A DNA stretch of 64,000 bases. Origin: Mucilaginibacter sp. (lineage in GTDB: Bacteria > Bacteroidota > Bacteroidia > Sphingobacteriales > Sphingobacteriaceae). A program made the position numbers and the translations under genes. The notes below the pieces were generated by a model. That model searched no databases and was not told the DNA's origin. It saw nothing but the letters and a program-made list of their open reading frames with translations. Location: contig NZ_JANYGQ010000035.1 in NCBI RefSeq assembly GCF_025359345.1, forward strand, positions 1 through 64,000, written 5' to 3'. Each line of letters opens with the position of its first letter. Position 1 is the first letter of the stretch. Positions 7,020 through 15,639 of this stretch are shown here, one piece after another.

Positions 7020-9089
7020 ATGCAAAATATATTATTCAATATTAGCCAGGTTTTGGGTATTACCATTATCCACTCGTTGTGGCAGGGGCTGATAATATAT
7101 TTTGTGCTAAAGCTGGCGCTGATGTTTGGCGGCCAATTATCCGCCTCGAAAAAGTACCTGATGGCAACGGTAAGCCTGCTGGCTATTACCGGCTGGTTTG
7201 GCTACACCCTGCTTAACGAGATACATCTTTATAACTGGTTAGCTGTAGTACCATCAAAATTATCGGCTTTGCCGGTACTGGCCGAACTGCCACAGGGCAT
7301 TGGGCAATTTAACGACCAGACCATCCGGTACTATTACAGTATTGAAGAGTACCTGCCTTATATAACAGCAGTTTATATTGCAGGTTTATTGTTTAATACG
7401 GGTAAGCTGATACTGGCGCGTAAAAAAATAAATGCTGTAAAGCGCAGTATGGTGGTCGATAGCGCCATTCAATTCTCGGTAAATAAATTTACTGCGATGC
7501 TAAAAATCGGCAAAACAGTAAAAGCCGGCATGAGCAAAATGGTTGATGTACCCTGCATGGTGGGTTATTTCACACCGGTTATTTTGCTGCCCTTCAGCCT
7601 GGCCACTTATCTTTCGACCGAAGAAATTGAGGCGATATTACTGCACGAGCTTGCCCACATAAAACGCAACGACTACCTGGTGAATATGTTGCAACAGGTA
7701 ATAGCCATACTGCTATTTTTTAACCCCTGTGCACAACTCATAAACAGGATTATAAACGAAGAACGTGAGAATTGCTGTGACGACCTGGTTGTAAAGGCCA
7801 CCGCAGACCCTATCATCTACGCAAAGGCTTTGTTAAAGCTGGAGCAAAACCGCCAAAACGACTGGCAGCTAGCGCTGGCCGCAACAGGCAAAAAATACCA
7901 TTTATTAAACCGAATTGAAAGAATCATGAAAACAAAGAAACAAATACCCAGCCTGCGCCCAACCTTGTTGGCCATGCTTATATTAACCGTGGGCATAGGC
8001 GCCATGGCCCTGCTTAATCCCGAGGTAGCGCAGGGAAAAATTTCGGTAAAGGCTATAAGCCCCGTAATCAGTCGCATGTTTGCCGATACTGGCCGAAAAG
8101 CAGCAGCAAAAAAGAAAACTGTTGTTCACAAAAAAGTGGCACACGCAGTTAAAAGCAATGACGGTGATAACGACAACGATAACACCAATGACAATAACAA
8201 CCATAACGTATACGCTTACTCAGGCGATGACAGGTACGATGGTTCATGGGATTTTAAGGACCCTGAATTAGACCGGTTGAGCAAAGAAGTTGAAAAGCAC
8301 GGTAACGCCATTGGCAAATATTACGAAAGTGGCGAGTTCAAAAAAACACAGGAAGAACTGGAAGCTAAAGGCAGGGAAATGCAGGCATTTTACGACAAGC
8401 CCGAACTGAAGGAACTGCAGGCCAAAATGGAAAAGATAAGCCAGGATTTCGAGAAAAACTGGGGCGAAACATCTGAAACGAGAGAACTTGAGAGCAAACT
8501 GGAAAAGCTCGGCAAAAAAATTGAAGTATATTACGAGAGCCCCGAATTCAAAAAGCTGAACGAATCGATGGAAAAAAAATACGGTATACCGCATGACCGT
8601 AACTATAACGATTATGACCGTGATAACAACTACAGGGCATACGAAGCTGAATTAAAGAAAAACATCCCCGAAGACGTACGCCAGGCTCAAGTTGACATTA
8701 AAGCAGCAGGCCGGCAAATGCGCGAACGCACCCACTCTCCTGAATATGAAAAACAAAGGGAATTATTGCGCGCTACCGGCGATAGCTTAAGAAAGGCTTT
8801 CCATAACCCACAGGCTGAGCAGCAAAAAGAAGAAATGCATGCCCTAAGCGCAAAAATGCGCGGGTATAGCCACAACCCTGAAATTGAAAAAGAAAAGGCA
8901 GCTTTACACGAAGCAACTGCAAAATTACACGCCTATATGCGTACGCCAGATTTCAAAAGGCGGTTGCAGGAATACAAGAAAACACATCCGAGAAAGTTCC
9001 GTTGGTCGGATGATAATGACGACGACAAAGGGGACAAAGCTGATAAGCCTGAAAAACAGGAAAAAGATGATACCAGCGACCAGCAATAA
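7020..9089 (+). CDS. Second BlaR1-like M56 membrane metallopeptidase with charged helical C-terminus
   Basis: The product has 689 residues and is a paralogue of the preceding gene; both share ISQVLGxTIIHSLWQG, HELxHIKRNDYLVN (zinc motif from H209) and the ERENxCDDLVV segment. After the last membrane helix (near 320-340) comes an Asp/Asn-rich linker (DGDNDNDNTNDNNNHN), then divergent repeats of the type YESGEFKKTQEELEAKGREMQ, YDKPELKELQAKM and HSPEYEKQRELL, and a strongly charged tail. No beta-lactam sensor domain is present. The two genes look like a tandem duplication with rapidly diverging extracytoplasmic parts, probably feeding into the same BlaI repressor. Confidence 0.87.
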   Translation: MQNILFNISQVLGITIIHSLWQGLIIYFVLKLALMFGGQLSASKKYLMATVSLLAITGWFGYTLLNEIHLYNWLAVVPSKLSALPVLAELPQGIGQFNDQTIRYYYSIEEYLPYITAVYIAGLLFNTGKLILARKKINAVKRSMVVDSAIQFSVNKFTAMLKIGKTVKAGMSKMVDVPCMVGYFTPVILLPFSLATYLSTEEIEAILLHELAHIKRNDYLVNMLQQVIAILLFFNPCAQLINRIINEERENCCDDLVVKATADPIIYAKALLKLEQNRQNDWQLALAATGKKYHLLNRIERIMKTKKQIPSLRPTLLAMLILTVGIGAMALLNPEVAQGKISVKAISPVISRMFADTGRKAAAKKKTVVHKKVAHAVKSNDGDNDNDNTNDNNNHNVYAYSGDDRYDGSWDFKDPELDRLSKEVEKHGNAIGKYYESGEFKKTQEELEAKGREMQAFYDKPELKELQAKMEKISQDFEKNWGETSETRELESKLEKLGKKIEVYYESPEFKKLNESMEKKYGIPHDRNYNDYDRDNNYRAYEAELKKNIPEDVRQAQVDIKAAGRQMRERTHSPEYEKQRELLRATGDSLRKAFHNPQAEQQKEEMHALSAKMRGYSHNPEIEKEKAALHEATAKLHAYMRTPDFKRRLQEYKKTHPRKFRWSDDNDDDKGDKADKPEKQEKDDTSDQQ

Positions 9090-9135
9090 TATAAGCACCC
9101 TGATTATATAATTCAAAGATTGAACAAACCAATTT

Positions 9136-9168
9136 ACGTCCCTTCGCGGTGAAAACTGCAAGGGGCGT
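9136..9168 (+). terminator. Probable terminator after the M56 pair
   Basis: ACGTCCCTT (9136-9144) can pair with AAGGGGCGT (9160-9168), with one G-U pair, around a 15-nt loop, followed by the T-rich ATTTGTTT. It lies 46 bp after the stop of the second M56 gene. Confidence 0.5.
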
Positions 9169-9267
9169 ATTTGTTTGGGGTTCGATATAATAAAGTCAAT
9201 ACTTGCATATTTAAGGTGCCTTATAAAACTTAATTTTATATCGTTTACAAAGTATAAAGTCGTTACG

Positions 9268-10290
9268 ATGCATCAGCTCCGTTCATTAATCAGCATACCA
9301 ATCCTTACGCTAATATTTACAGGCAGTATTGCAACCGCTGGTTATTCTCAAAATACTCAAACTCCTCTCCCACCGGGAAAATTGGTTGATGCAGGCGGAC
9401 ACCTGTTGCATGTAAACATTACAGGTAAGGGAACGCCTACTGTGATATTGGAAAGCGGCAGTGGCGATTTTTCATTTATCTGGAGCCTGGTGCAGCCTGC
9501 AATTGCAAAAACTGTTACATGTGTAAGTTATGACAGAGCCGGCTTTGCATGGAGCGAACAAGGTCCATTGCCGCGGTCGGGCAGACAAATTGCTTATGAA
9601 TTGCATACAGCGCTTCATAACTCAGGCATAAAAGGGCCGTACATTTTGGTTGGGCAGTCATTTGGCGGCTTCCTGGTACGGTCATTCGCAAGATTTTACA
9701 AAGACGAGGTAGCGGGTGTTGTTTTGGTTGATGCGTTGAATGAAGACTCAAAAATAGTGTTGGATAAAAAAGCCGTGCGCATCCGTGATTTTGCCAAAGG
9801 CCAATACGCCCCGGAACCCAAAAACATAACCAGCAAAATTATAGATACCAGTTCAGCCGCCCTCAAACCGGTGGCGCTGGATACAAGTATTGAACCTCCG
9901 ATGGATAAACTGCCGAAAAAAAATCAGCAGATGCAGATATGGGCCCAGTCGCAACCAGTATTCAGGAAGGCTGCGGGTAATGAAATGAACTGGTCGCCCG
10001 AAGATGTTGCAGAAATGTATACAAACAAGGGTAAGCCCGCCTTTATGCTGGGAAACATCCCATTAATAGTATTGGCACGGGGCGATGGCGGTTATGCTGG
10101 TATGCCTGATGCTGCTGAACTGGAGAATGACCGATTAAAGCTACAGGCCGACTTGGCGAAACTATCAACAAACAGCAAGCTTATTCTCGACAAAAACAGC
10201 GGCCATAATATCCACCTGGAAGACCCTGCTGTTGTAATTGATGCCATCAAACGAGTTATTGTGGCGTACAAAACAGGTGCGAAGCTGTAG
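9268..10290 (+). CDS. Secreted alpha/beta hydrolase
   Basis: I start this at the ATG at 9268 because the frame upstream offers only a TTG and the residues that follow 9268 (MHQLRSLISIPILTLIFTGSIATAGYSQ) form a good signal peptide. The product has 340 residues. The nucleophile elbow GQSFGG, an oxyanion-type segment (VILESGSGDFSFIW) and a late histidine in KNSGHNIHLEDP fit the alpha/beta hydrolase fold; an acid probably lies in the PLIVLARGDGG region. The substrate is unknown. It is likely periplasmic and is not clearly in an operon with either neighbour. Confidence 0.8.
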   Translation: MHQLRSLISIPILTLIFTGSIATAGYSQNTQTPLPPGKLVDAGGHLLHVNITGKGTPTVILESGSGDFSFIWSLVQPAIAKTVTCVSYDRAGFAWSEQGPLPRSGRQIAYELHTALHNSGIKGPYILVGQSFGGFLVRSFARFYKDEVAGVVLVDALNEDSKIVLDKKAVRIRDFAKGQYAPEPKNITSKIIDTSSAALKPVALDTSIEPPMDKLPKKNQQMQIWAQSQPVFRKAAGNEMNWSPEDVAEMYTNKGKPAFMLGNIPLIVLARGDGGYAGMPDAAELENDRLKLQADLAKLSTNSKLILDKNSGHNIHLEDPAVVIDAIKRVIVAYKTGAKL

Positions 10291-10468
10291 TTGACCAGGT
10301 TTATTACGTTAGGTTGAGTTGATTAGGTTAATAATTAATCAGCACTCCTTGATTATCGTTTTGAACAGGCTTTTTTTCTTTCGGACTTTCCCGACTTTTC
10401 CGACTTTCGGACTCAACTTAATCAACTAAACCGTAATTTAGTGCCTTCCAAACAGAAGGTATTTTTTT
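10291..10468. repeat. Intergenic repeats: GTTGAGTTGATTAGG and GTCCGAAAGTC families
   Basis: The 178-bp gap before recN holds a GGTTGAGTTGATTAGGTT word (about 10311-10329) that pairs with ACTCAACTTAATCAACTAAA (10411-10430). Between them is TTTCGGACTTTCCCGACTTT and TCCGACTTTCGGACTC (10379-10414). The latter family recurs inside recN and before maeB. Confidence 0.65.
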
Positions 10469-12160
10469 ATGCTTCAGAAGCTCAGCATTAATAATTACGC
10501 GTTAATTGACAACCTTGAAATCAGTTTCGATGGCGGTTTAAATATACTTACCGGCGAAACCGGCGCGGGTAAATCAATCATTTTAGGGGCGCTTTCGCTT
10601 ATCCTCGGCCAGCGTGCCGAAAGCCGTTATTTTTTCAATCAACAAAAAAAATGTGTTATCGAAGGCACCTTTAAAATAGGCGCATTTCATTTAAAACAAT
10701 TTTTTGAAGATAATGACCTCGATTATGAGGCTGAAACCGTTTTACGCCGCGAGATATCGGCCGACGGCAAATCAAGGGCTTTTGTAAACGATACCCCGGT
10801 TAATCTAAATTCGCTAAAGGCTTTAGGCGAAAGGTTGATTGATATACATTCGCAGCACGCAACTCAGGAAATTAATGACCCGGAGTTCCAGCTGCTGGTG
10901 GTCGATGCTGTTGCCAAACATGATGATTTGTTGGCAGATTATCGCACCAAGTTCAGGGCGTATAAAAAAGGCGTATCAAAGCTGCAGCAATTAATTGATG
11001 ACAGCGACAAAGCCAAAGCCGATTTGGACTATTACCAGTTCCAGTTTGATGAACTGGAAAAAGCTGCACTTTCGACCGATGAGCAGCAATTGCTGGAGCA
11101 GGAACTATACTCGCTCAATAATGCCGGTGAAATAAAACGGAACCTGCTGGGCGCCTTTTACCTGATGGAGGAAGGCGAAACGTCCGCCATTATACAATTA
11201 CGCGAGGCTGGTCACCAGTTATTGGCACTCGAAAAGTTCAACCCGCAAATTGAAGAACTGCACCAGCGCCTCAACAGCGCGGTTATCGAACTGAAAGATA
11301 TTGCTGCTGAAATTGAAAATATTGAACAACGCACGGTTACTGATGACGCGAGGGCCGAAGAAGTAAATACCCGCCTCAGCGTTATCTACCTGTTGCAAAA
11401 AAAACACCGCGTAAACACCAATGCCGAACTATTGGATTTACAAAATGAGCTATCCGATAAAATACAACAGGCTGTTTTTGGCGATGAAGCCATTGAAAAA
11501 CTGAAGGCCCAGCTTGATACCGATAAAAAGGAGCTTGAAACATTAGCCGGTCAGCTATCAGCCAATCGAAAAAAGGCAGTTCCATCTATAGAAACAAAGG
11601 TGCTGCAAACACTTGCCGAAATGGGCATGGCTAACTCCAACCTGAAAATTGAACAGTTAGTCCGAAAGTCCGAAAGTCCGGAAGTCCGAAAGACGGAAAA
11701 CACTGATGTGCTTACTAAAAATGGGGTTGACGAGATTAAATTTCTGTTCACCGCCAATAAGGGCCATGCATTGTCAGAGATGAGCAAAGTAGCCTCGGGC
11801 GGCGAGTTATCCCGACTAATGCTCAGCATCAAATCGCTCATTGCTCAAAACACTGCCTTGCCCACTATTATATTTGATGAGATAGACACAGGAGTTTCCG
11901 GCGAGGTAGCCAACCAGGTGGGCCAGATAATGGAAAAACTTGCCGACAACCTGCAGGTTATAACCATAACCCACCTGCCGCAAATTGCCGCCAAAGGCCA
12001 AAGCCACTACTTTGTTTATAAAGACGATGAAGGCGCAACTACTTATACCCGTATTAAGCAGTTAAATAACGACGAACGTGTTTTGGAGATTGCCAAAATG
12101 CTAAGCGGCGATAAGCCGGGCGAAAGCGCATTGCAGAATGCGAGGGAATTGCTGGGCTAG
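10469..12160 (+). CDS. recN: DNA repair protein RecN
   Basis: The product has 563 residues, slightly longer than usual for RecN. It shows the SMC-like ATPase signature: Walker A GETGAGKSIILGAL near residues 29-42, the ABC signature ASGGELSRLMLSIKSL near 437-452, and Walker B TIIFDEIDTGVSGEVA near 467-482, with coiled-coil arms between. RecN acts at double-strand breaks in recombination repair. Unusual: residues about 397-412 (VRKSESPEVRKTEN) are encoded by a GTCCGAAAGTCCG repeat that also occurs in intergenic DNA, so a dispersed repeat appears to have inserted in frame between conserved segments. The start ATG follows an AGAAGG-like sequence that may be a weak ribosome-binding site. Confidence 0.96.
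   Translation: MLQKLSINNYALIDNLEISFDGGLNILTGETGAGKSIILGALSLILGQRAESRYFFNQQKKCVIEGTFKIGAFHLKQFFEDNDLDYEAETVLRREISADGKSRAFVNDTPVNLNSLKALGERLIDIHSQHATQEINDPEFQLLVVDAVAKHDDLLADYRTKFRAYKKGVSKLQQLIDDSDKAKADLDYYQFQFDELEKAALSTDEQQLLEQELYSLNNAGEIKRNLLGAFYLMEEGETSAIIQLREAGHQLLALEKFNPQIEELHQRLNSAVIELKDIAAEIENIEQRTVTDDARAEEVNTRLSVIYLLQKKHRVNTNAELLDLQNELSDKIQQAVFGDEAIEKLKAQLDTDKKELETLAGQLSANRKKAVPSIETKVLQTLAEMGMANSNLKIEQLVRKSESPEVRKTENTDVLTKNGVDEIKFLFTANKGHALSEMSKVASGGELSRLMLSIKSLIAQNTALPTIIFDEIDTGVSGEVANQVGQIMEKLADNLQVITITHLPQIAAKGQSHYFVYKDDEGATTYTRIKQLNNDERVLEIAKMLSGDKPGESALQNARELLG
11657..11698. repeat. GTCCGAAAGTC-family repeat inserted in frame in recN
   Basis: Three near-tandem GTCCGAAAGTCCG-like words occupy this stretch. 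The same words occur, in inverse orientation, at 10379-10414 and also at 58792-58831. The reading frame of recN is kept through the insert. Confidence 0.75.
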
Positions 12161-12176
12161 CCCTGGGCTAAGTTAT

Positions 12177-12285
12177 AAACTTTGTCAATGCTGTAAGGAA
12201 CGAAGCAATCGCGAACTATGGAGAGCCGCTCTGTAAAGTTCGCGGTTGCCGCGCTCGTTCCTCGCTCGCAATGACAAAGTTTTTT
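12177..12285. repeat. GCGAGGAACGA-family hairpin between converging genes
   Basis: The left arm (AAACTTTGTCAATG, AAGGAACGAAGCAATCGCG) pairs with the right arm (CGCGGTTGCCGCGCTCGTTC, CTCGCTCGCAATGACAAAGTTT). It fills the gap between recN and the converging gene ending at 12291 and could serve as a two-way terminator. Two further copies lie at 37988-38093 and 50840-51002. Confidence 0.8.
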
Positions 12286-12290
12286 ATTTT

Positions 12291-12893
12291 TTAGTTTAGA
12301 GGACTGTCACCAAACTGCCCATTCACCTCTTCCAGCCTTGCAATTATATCATTTATGGCTTTTTGCTGCTTTTTAATAGTGCGTGTCTTGATATAAATCC
12401 AGTTAAAAATTATCCAGGCGAACGTTATCCCGTAAGCCAGCACCTGGAACAGCAAGCTGCCGCGGCTTGCATATTCTATAAAGTAAAGCGTGATACCAAT
12501 TGATAGCAAAATAAAATAAACCGTAAGCATGGTTTTATTTAAAAACTCCTGCTTATGCTTAATCCTGATCACTTGCTCCAAAAAATGCCGGCTATCAGTC
12601 TCCTCATCCGCTTTGGCTAATAAAGGTGATAGCTGGTTGGTAGTAACCAGGAAAATCACGATGGCAATTAGTATTAATATCAGCCCTATTTTTGTAGTAA
12701 GTAATTGCGGCTGGTAATACCACCAGATAAATATCATCAGCAAAATGGTTATTGATAGAATGATATTGCTCCACCATATTTTACAACGTGTTTTACGGGT
12801 AAGCCGGTTTGCTTTTGCAAAAATTTCACTCACATCGGGTGCGCTGGCCTTGCCGCGGTTCCACAGTTCCTTAAAATCAATATTCTCGCTCAT
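12291..12893 (-). CDS. Membrane protein of unknown function, partner of the ECF sigma factor
   Basis: The product has 200 residues with a soluble N-terminus (about 1-38), two pairs of hydrophobic segments (about 40-60, 66-86, 122-142, 150-170) and a polar C-terminus. I do not recognise a named domain. The start ATG overlaps the end of the upstream ECF sigma gene by 17 bp, so the two are translationally linked. In such pairs the second protein is often a membrane anti-sigma factor; no zinc-binding HxxxCxxC motif is visible, so this is only a suggestion. Confidence 0.7.
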   Translation of the reverse strand: MSENIDFKELWNRGKASAPDVSEIFAKANRLTRKTRCKIWWSNIILSITILLMIFIWWYYQPQLLTTKIGLILILIAIVIFLVTTNQLSPLLAKADEETDSRHFLEQVIRIKHKQEFLNKTMLTVYFILLSIGITLYFIEYASRGSLLFQVLAYGITFAWIIFNWIYIKTRTIKKQQKAINDIIARLEEVNGQFGDSPLN

Positions 12894-13353
12894 ATTGCTT
12901 AAATTTTTGAGTCAGCTTTTCTTTTATCCTGAATATTTTTACCCGCACATTGCTTTCGCTAAGGCCGGTTATCTTTGCTATTTCAGCTTGTTTCACATCT
13001 TCCAGTTCCAATGAAATGATGATACGGTCGGTTTCGGGCAGTTCGGCAATGCATTTATAAAGCAGGCGGCTCTGCCATTCCATATCGGGTTCCAGGGTAT
13101 CTTCAATTTGTTCGGGTAATTCGGTTTTGGGCATGCGGTTACTGCGCTCAATTTGCCGCAGGCAATTGTTCGATGCGATCCGGTAGATCCAGGTACCAAC
13201 CGCCGACTCATTCCTGAATTGCGGCAGCTTTCGCCAAATCAAAATAAAAGTTTCCTGCGCCATGTCTTTCGCAAGGTCCTTGTCATTCACATAGCCCATG
13301 CAAATGCGGAATACCTTGTTCCAATAGTCGCGGTAAATATCTTCAAACACCAT
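12877..13353 (-). CDS. ECF-type RNA polymerase sigma factor
   Basis: The product has 158 residues. Region 2 (FEDIYRDYWNKVFRICMGYVNDKDLAKDMAQETFILIWRKLPQF) and region 4 (ELPETDRIIISLELEDVKQAEIAKITGLSESNVRVKIFRIKEKL) are clear, with a short linker, as in sigma-70 family ECF factors. It directs RNA polymerase to a specific promoter set, unknown here. It is followed by an overlapping membrane-protein gene. The upstream gap of about 730 bp holds no gene and could carry its promoter. Confidence 0.93.
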   Translation of the reverse strand: MVFEDIYRDYWNKVFRICMGYVNDKDLAKDMAQETFILIWRKLPQFRNESAVGTWIYRIASNNCLRQIERSNRMPKTELPEQIEDTLEPDMEWQSRLLYKCIAELPETDRIIISLELEDVKQAEIAKITGLSESNVRVKIFRIKEKLTQKFKQYEREY

Positions 13354-14048
13354 AAATGGTTTTTACTTTGTATCCGGGTTAAGGTATGTAATTTAGCTTA
13401 TCCGGGCGTTTATTTGGTGGTTAGATACGGGGGATTTAAAAATGCTACAGTCTGTAGATAAATTCCTCAGCGCTTTACCAAGGCGCGCCAACTGTTTCGT
13501 TCTGTTTCGCATTGTTCTATTCCCCACCCGGACGAAACAGCAAACCAATTATATATTCATGCTTTTATATTGATTATTTATAATATGTCTATTAATAAAA
13601 TAAACAAGCTATATATATTAATTAGTTTACAAACTAAAGTGTTCCGTTCTCTTTTTGTTCGGCACATTGCGCAACAAGCCGAAACAATGCGACCTGGGAA
13701 AACATACATCTGCTAAATAACCAGCTGACATTAACTGTTTCGTTCGCTTCCTGTGCCGAACATCATGACACGGGGTGAAACAATTCATTGACAAAATTCC
13801 CAGGTGTGAGCCAATATCTAAATCTGTTTCGTTCGCTTCCTGTGCCGAACATCATGAAACAGGGTGAAACAATTTAGTGGCTGAAAATTTCCAGGGACTG
13901 CAGAAAGATAGTGTGTTTCACCTTGTTGCGCAACGTTTCGTTCAGTTAGCGAACGGAACAGCAGCAGGCGAAACTTACCTTGCAACTGATCAAAGTTTAA
14001 GCATCAATCTAACAATTTCCATCCATTTTATTGTAAACAATAAATATA
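13354..14048. repeat. Long gene-free region with GTTTCGTTC-type repeats
   Basis: No convincing gene lies here. The main feature is a direct repeat: 34 identical bases at 13735-13768 and 13824-13857 (starting CTGTTTCGTTCGCTTCC), with similarity continuing to about 13806 and 13896; the period is 89 bp. Related words (GTTTCGTTC, GAAACAATGC, GACGAAACAGC, GCAACGTTTCGTTC) are scattered from 13493 to 13975 on both strands and end in complementary GTTTC/GAAAC pieces, so the region can form several hairpins. Confidence 0.7.
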
Positions 14049-14056
14049 TACCTTTG
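14049..14056 (+). promoter_or_regulatory. TAnnTTTG promoter box (-7) of fabI
   Basis: TACCTTTG matches the Bacteroidota -7 consensus TAnnTTTG and lies 25 bp before the fabI start codon. A possible -33 TTG is at 14031-14033, at shorter spacing than usual. Confidence 0.5.
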
Positions 14057-14081
14057 CCACTATCATTATTAAAATCAACAC

Positions 14082-14894
14082 ATGGCTTACAACTTATTAA
14101 AAGGTAAAAAAGGGATAATTTTTGGCGCTCTTAACGAGCAATCTATCGCCTGGAAGGTAGCACAGCGCGCTGTACAGGAAGGTGCCGAAATTATTTTGAG
14201 CAACGCCCCTATCGCACTCCGCATGGGCGAATTAAATAAACTGGGCGAAGAATGTAATGCCCCAATCATTGGTGCCGATGTGACCAATAACGACGACCTG
14301 GTGAACCTGTTCACCAAAAGCCAGGAGCATTTTGGCGGCGGTGTTGATTTTATACTGCACTCGATAGGGATGAGCGTTAACGTTCGTAAGGGCATCTCCT
14401 ATCCTGAAAACAATTACGATTTTACCCATAAGGGATTAGATATATCGGCGCTTAGCCTACACCGCGTTTTGTCCACCGCCATGAAAATGGATGCGATAAA
14501 CGAATGGGGTTCGGTACTGGCCCTAACATACATCGCCGCCCAGCGTGTATTCCCTGATTACAACGATATGGCCGATAACAAAGCCTATTTAGAAAGCATT
14601 GCCCGCAGCTTTGGCTACTACTATGGTAAAAAGAAACATGTACGTATCAACACCATATCGCAGTCTCCAACACGCACAACCGCTGGCTCGGGTGTAAAAG
14701 GATTTGATGGCTTCATTAGCTACGCTGAAAAAATGAGCCCGCTTGGTAATGCGGATGCCGACCAGTGCGCCGACTACTGCGTAAGCATGTTTAGCGACCT
14801 TACCAAAATGGTAACCATGCAAAACCTCTTCCACGATGGTGGTTTCTCCTTCACCGGTGTAACCCCTGAAGTGATTGAGCAGATGAAAAGTTAG
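14082..14894 (+). CDS. fabI: Enoyl-[acyl-carrier-protein] reductase (NADH), FabI
   Basis: The product has 270 residues, the usual length. It has the short-chain dehydrogenase fold with the FabI-type nucleotide motif GIIFGALNEQSIAWKVA (residues 11-27), the HSIG segment at 93-96, and the catalytic pattern Y160-x6-K167 (YNDMADNK). The reaction is the last reduction of each fatty-acid elongation cycle. It is a single gene flanked by a gene-free region upstream and a strong hairpin terminator downstream. Confidence 0.96.
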   Translation: MAYNLLKGKKGIIFGALNEQSIAWKVAQRAVQEGAEIILSNAPIALRMGELNKLGEECNAPIIGADVTNNDDLVNLFTKSQEHFGGGVDFILHSIGMSVNVRKGISYPENNYDFTHKGLDISALSLHRVLSTAMKMDAINEWGSVLALTYIAAQRVFPDYNDMADNKAYLESIARSFGYYYGKKKHVRINTISQSPTRTTAGSGVKGFDGFISYAEKMSPLGNADADQCADYCVSMFSDLTKMVTMQNLFHDGGFSFTGVTPEVIEQMKS

Positions 14895-15067
14895 TTATTA
14901 GAGGTTAGAGATAAGAGATTAGGAATATCTTGATCATAAAAAAGCCTGTGGGATTACCCACAGGCTTTTTTATGATCCTTTCGACTGCTTAAGATAACTA
15001 GTCTCTAACCTCTGCTCACTAATCTCCGTCCCCGACTAATCTCTAATCTCCAGTCTCTAATCACTAA
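14893..15067. repeat. CTAATCTC-family repeats flanking the fabI terminator
   Basis: AGAGGTTAGAGATAAGAGAT (14901-14920) is complementary to the CTCTAACCTCTGCTCACTAA and CTAATCTCTAATCTCCAGTC words at 15002-15060. The terminator hairpin sits in the loop. The right arm touches the 3' end of the converging lipoprotein gene. Confidence 0.7.
14932..14977 (+). terminator. fabI: Rho-independent terminator of fabI
   Basis: This is a perfect 21-bp inverted repeat around a 4-nt ATTA loop: GATCATAAAAAAGCCTGTGG followed by G, then its complement ending GGCTTTTTTATGATC. The T-run gives a classic terminator. The A-run on the other side makes it symmetric, so it may also stop transcription from the converging lipoprotein gene. 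Confidence 0.92.
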
Positions 15068-15456
15068 TTAGATTCAATCAGTAAAAGTTTCACAACTGCA
15101 TCATCTGGCCGGCTAATTGCCGTTACACCGTCAGACGCCTGCGCATAAAGTGCTAAGCTGCCTTTATTGTGGGTATAGCTGTATGATATGCCCTGGTAAA
15201 CTTCAGGTACCTGCTCATACACCCCATCGGTAAACGAAAAATAAACCAGCACCCCGCCATGGTCGTTAAAGTAGCTGTCGATTTCAGGAGCGTCGATAAC
15301 TGCCGAATATGTTTTTCCACCATCTGTAGTTGTCCAATCGGTCGATTTAACATTCAGCAAAATGGTTTGGTTGGGGTTAGGGGTAATGTACTTTTTGGTA
15401 CATGAAGATGCTGCCAGCACTACAATGCAGCCAATAATAGATAAGATTCTTTTCAT
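15064..15456 (-). CDS. Small lipoprotein of unknown function
   Basis: The product has 130 residues. It starts with a lipoprotein signal (MKRILSIIGCIVVLAASSCTKK; Cys at residue 19), so it should be anchored in a membrane. The rest (about 20-130) looks beta-rich and has no motif I can name. It is alone on its strand between fabI and a divergent carboxypeptidase-regulatory-domain gene. Its last codons abut a dispersed repeat. Confidence 0.75.
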   Translation of the reverse strand: MKRILSIIGCIVVLAASSCTKKYITPNPNQTILLNVKSTDWTTTDGGKTYSAVIDAPEIDSYFNDHGGVLVYFSFTDGVYEQVPEVYQGISYSYTHNKGSLALYAQASDGVTAISRPDDAVVKLLLIESN

Positions 15457-15606
15457 ACGAGTGTTGTTAATTTATATATAAGAACAACGTTTTTAAAAAA
15501 GGTTTAATATGCTTTGAAACTTTTTTTAAAAAAATAGTTATGTCCGGCAAATGCCCCGCTTAAACAACTTAGCATCAGAAAAAATCATTAATATTAAAAT
15601 AAACTA

Positions 15607-15614
15607 TAAATTTG
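15607..15614 (+). promoter_or_regulatory. TAnnTTTG promoter box
   Basis: TAAATTTG fits the -7 consensus and lies 25 bp before the ATG at 15640. Between them is a small palindrome AACAACT-T-AGTTGTT (15623-15637). No clear -33 element is seen. Confidence 0.4.
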
Positions 15615-15639
15615 CATTAACTAACAACTTAGTTGTTTT

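Noticed and set aside
4593..9089. Considered as a beta-lactam resistance operon
   Set aside because: The regulators resemble BlaI/BlaR1, but there is no beta-lactamase or penicillin-binding gene and the sensor domain is missing.
12177..12285. Considered as a tRNA or structured RNA gene because of strong base pairing
   Set aside because: It is a single long hairpin with no cloverleaf and recurs with different loops at two other places, so it is a repeat.
13877..14107. A 76-residue plus-strand frame running into the start of fabI
   Set aside because: It consists largely of the repeat words and overlaps the fabI promoter and start; no domain is seen.
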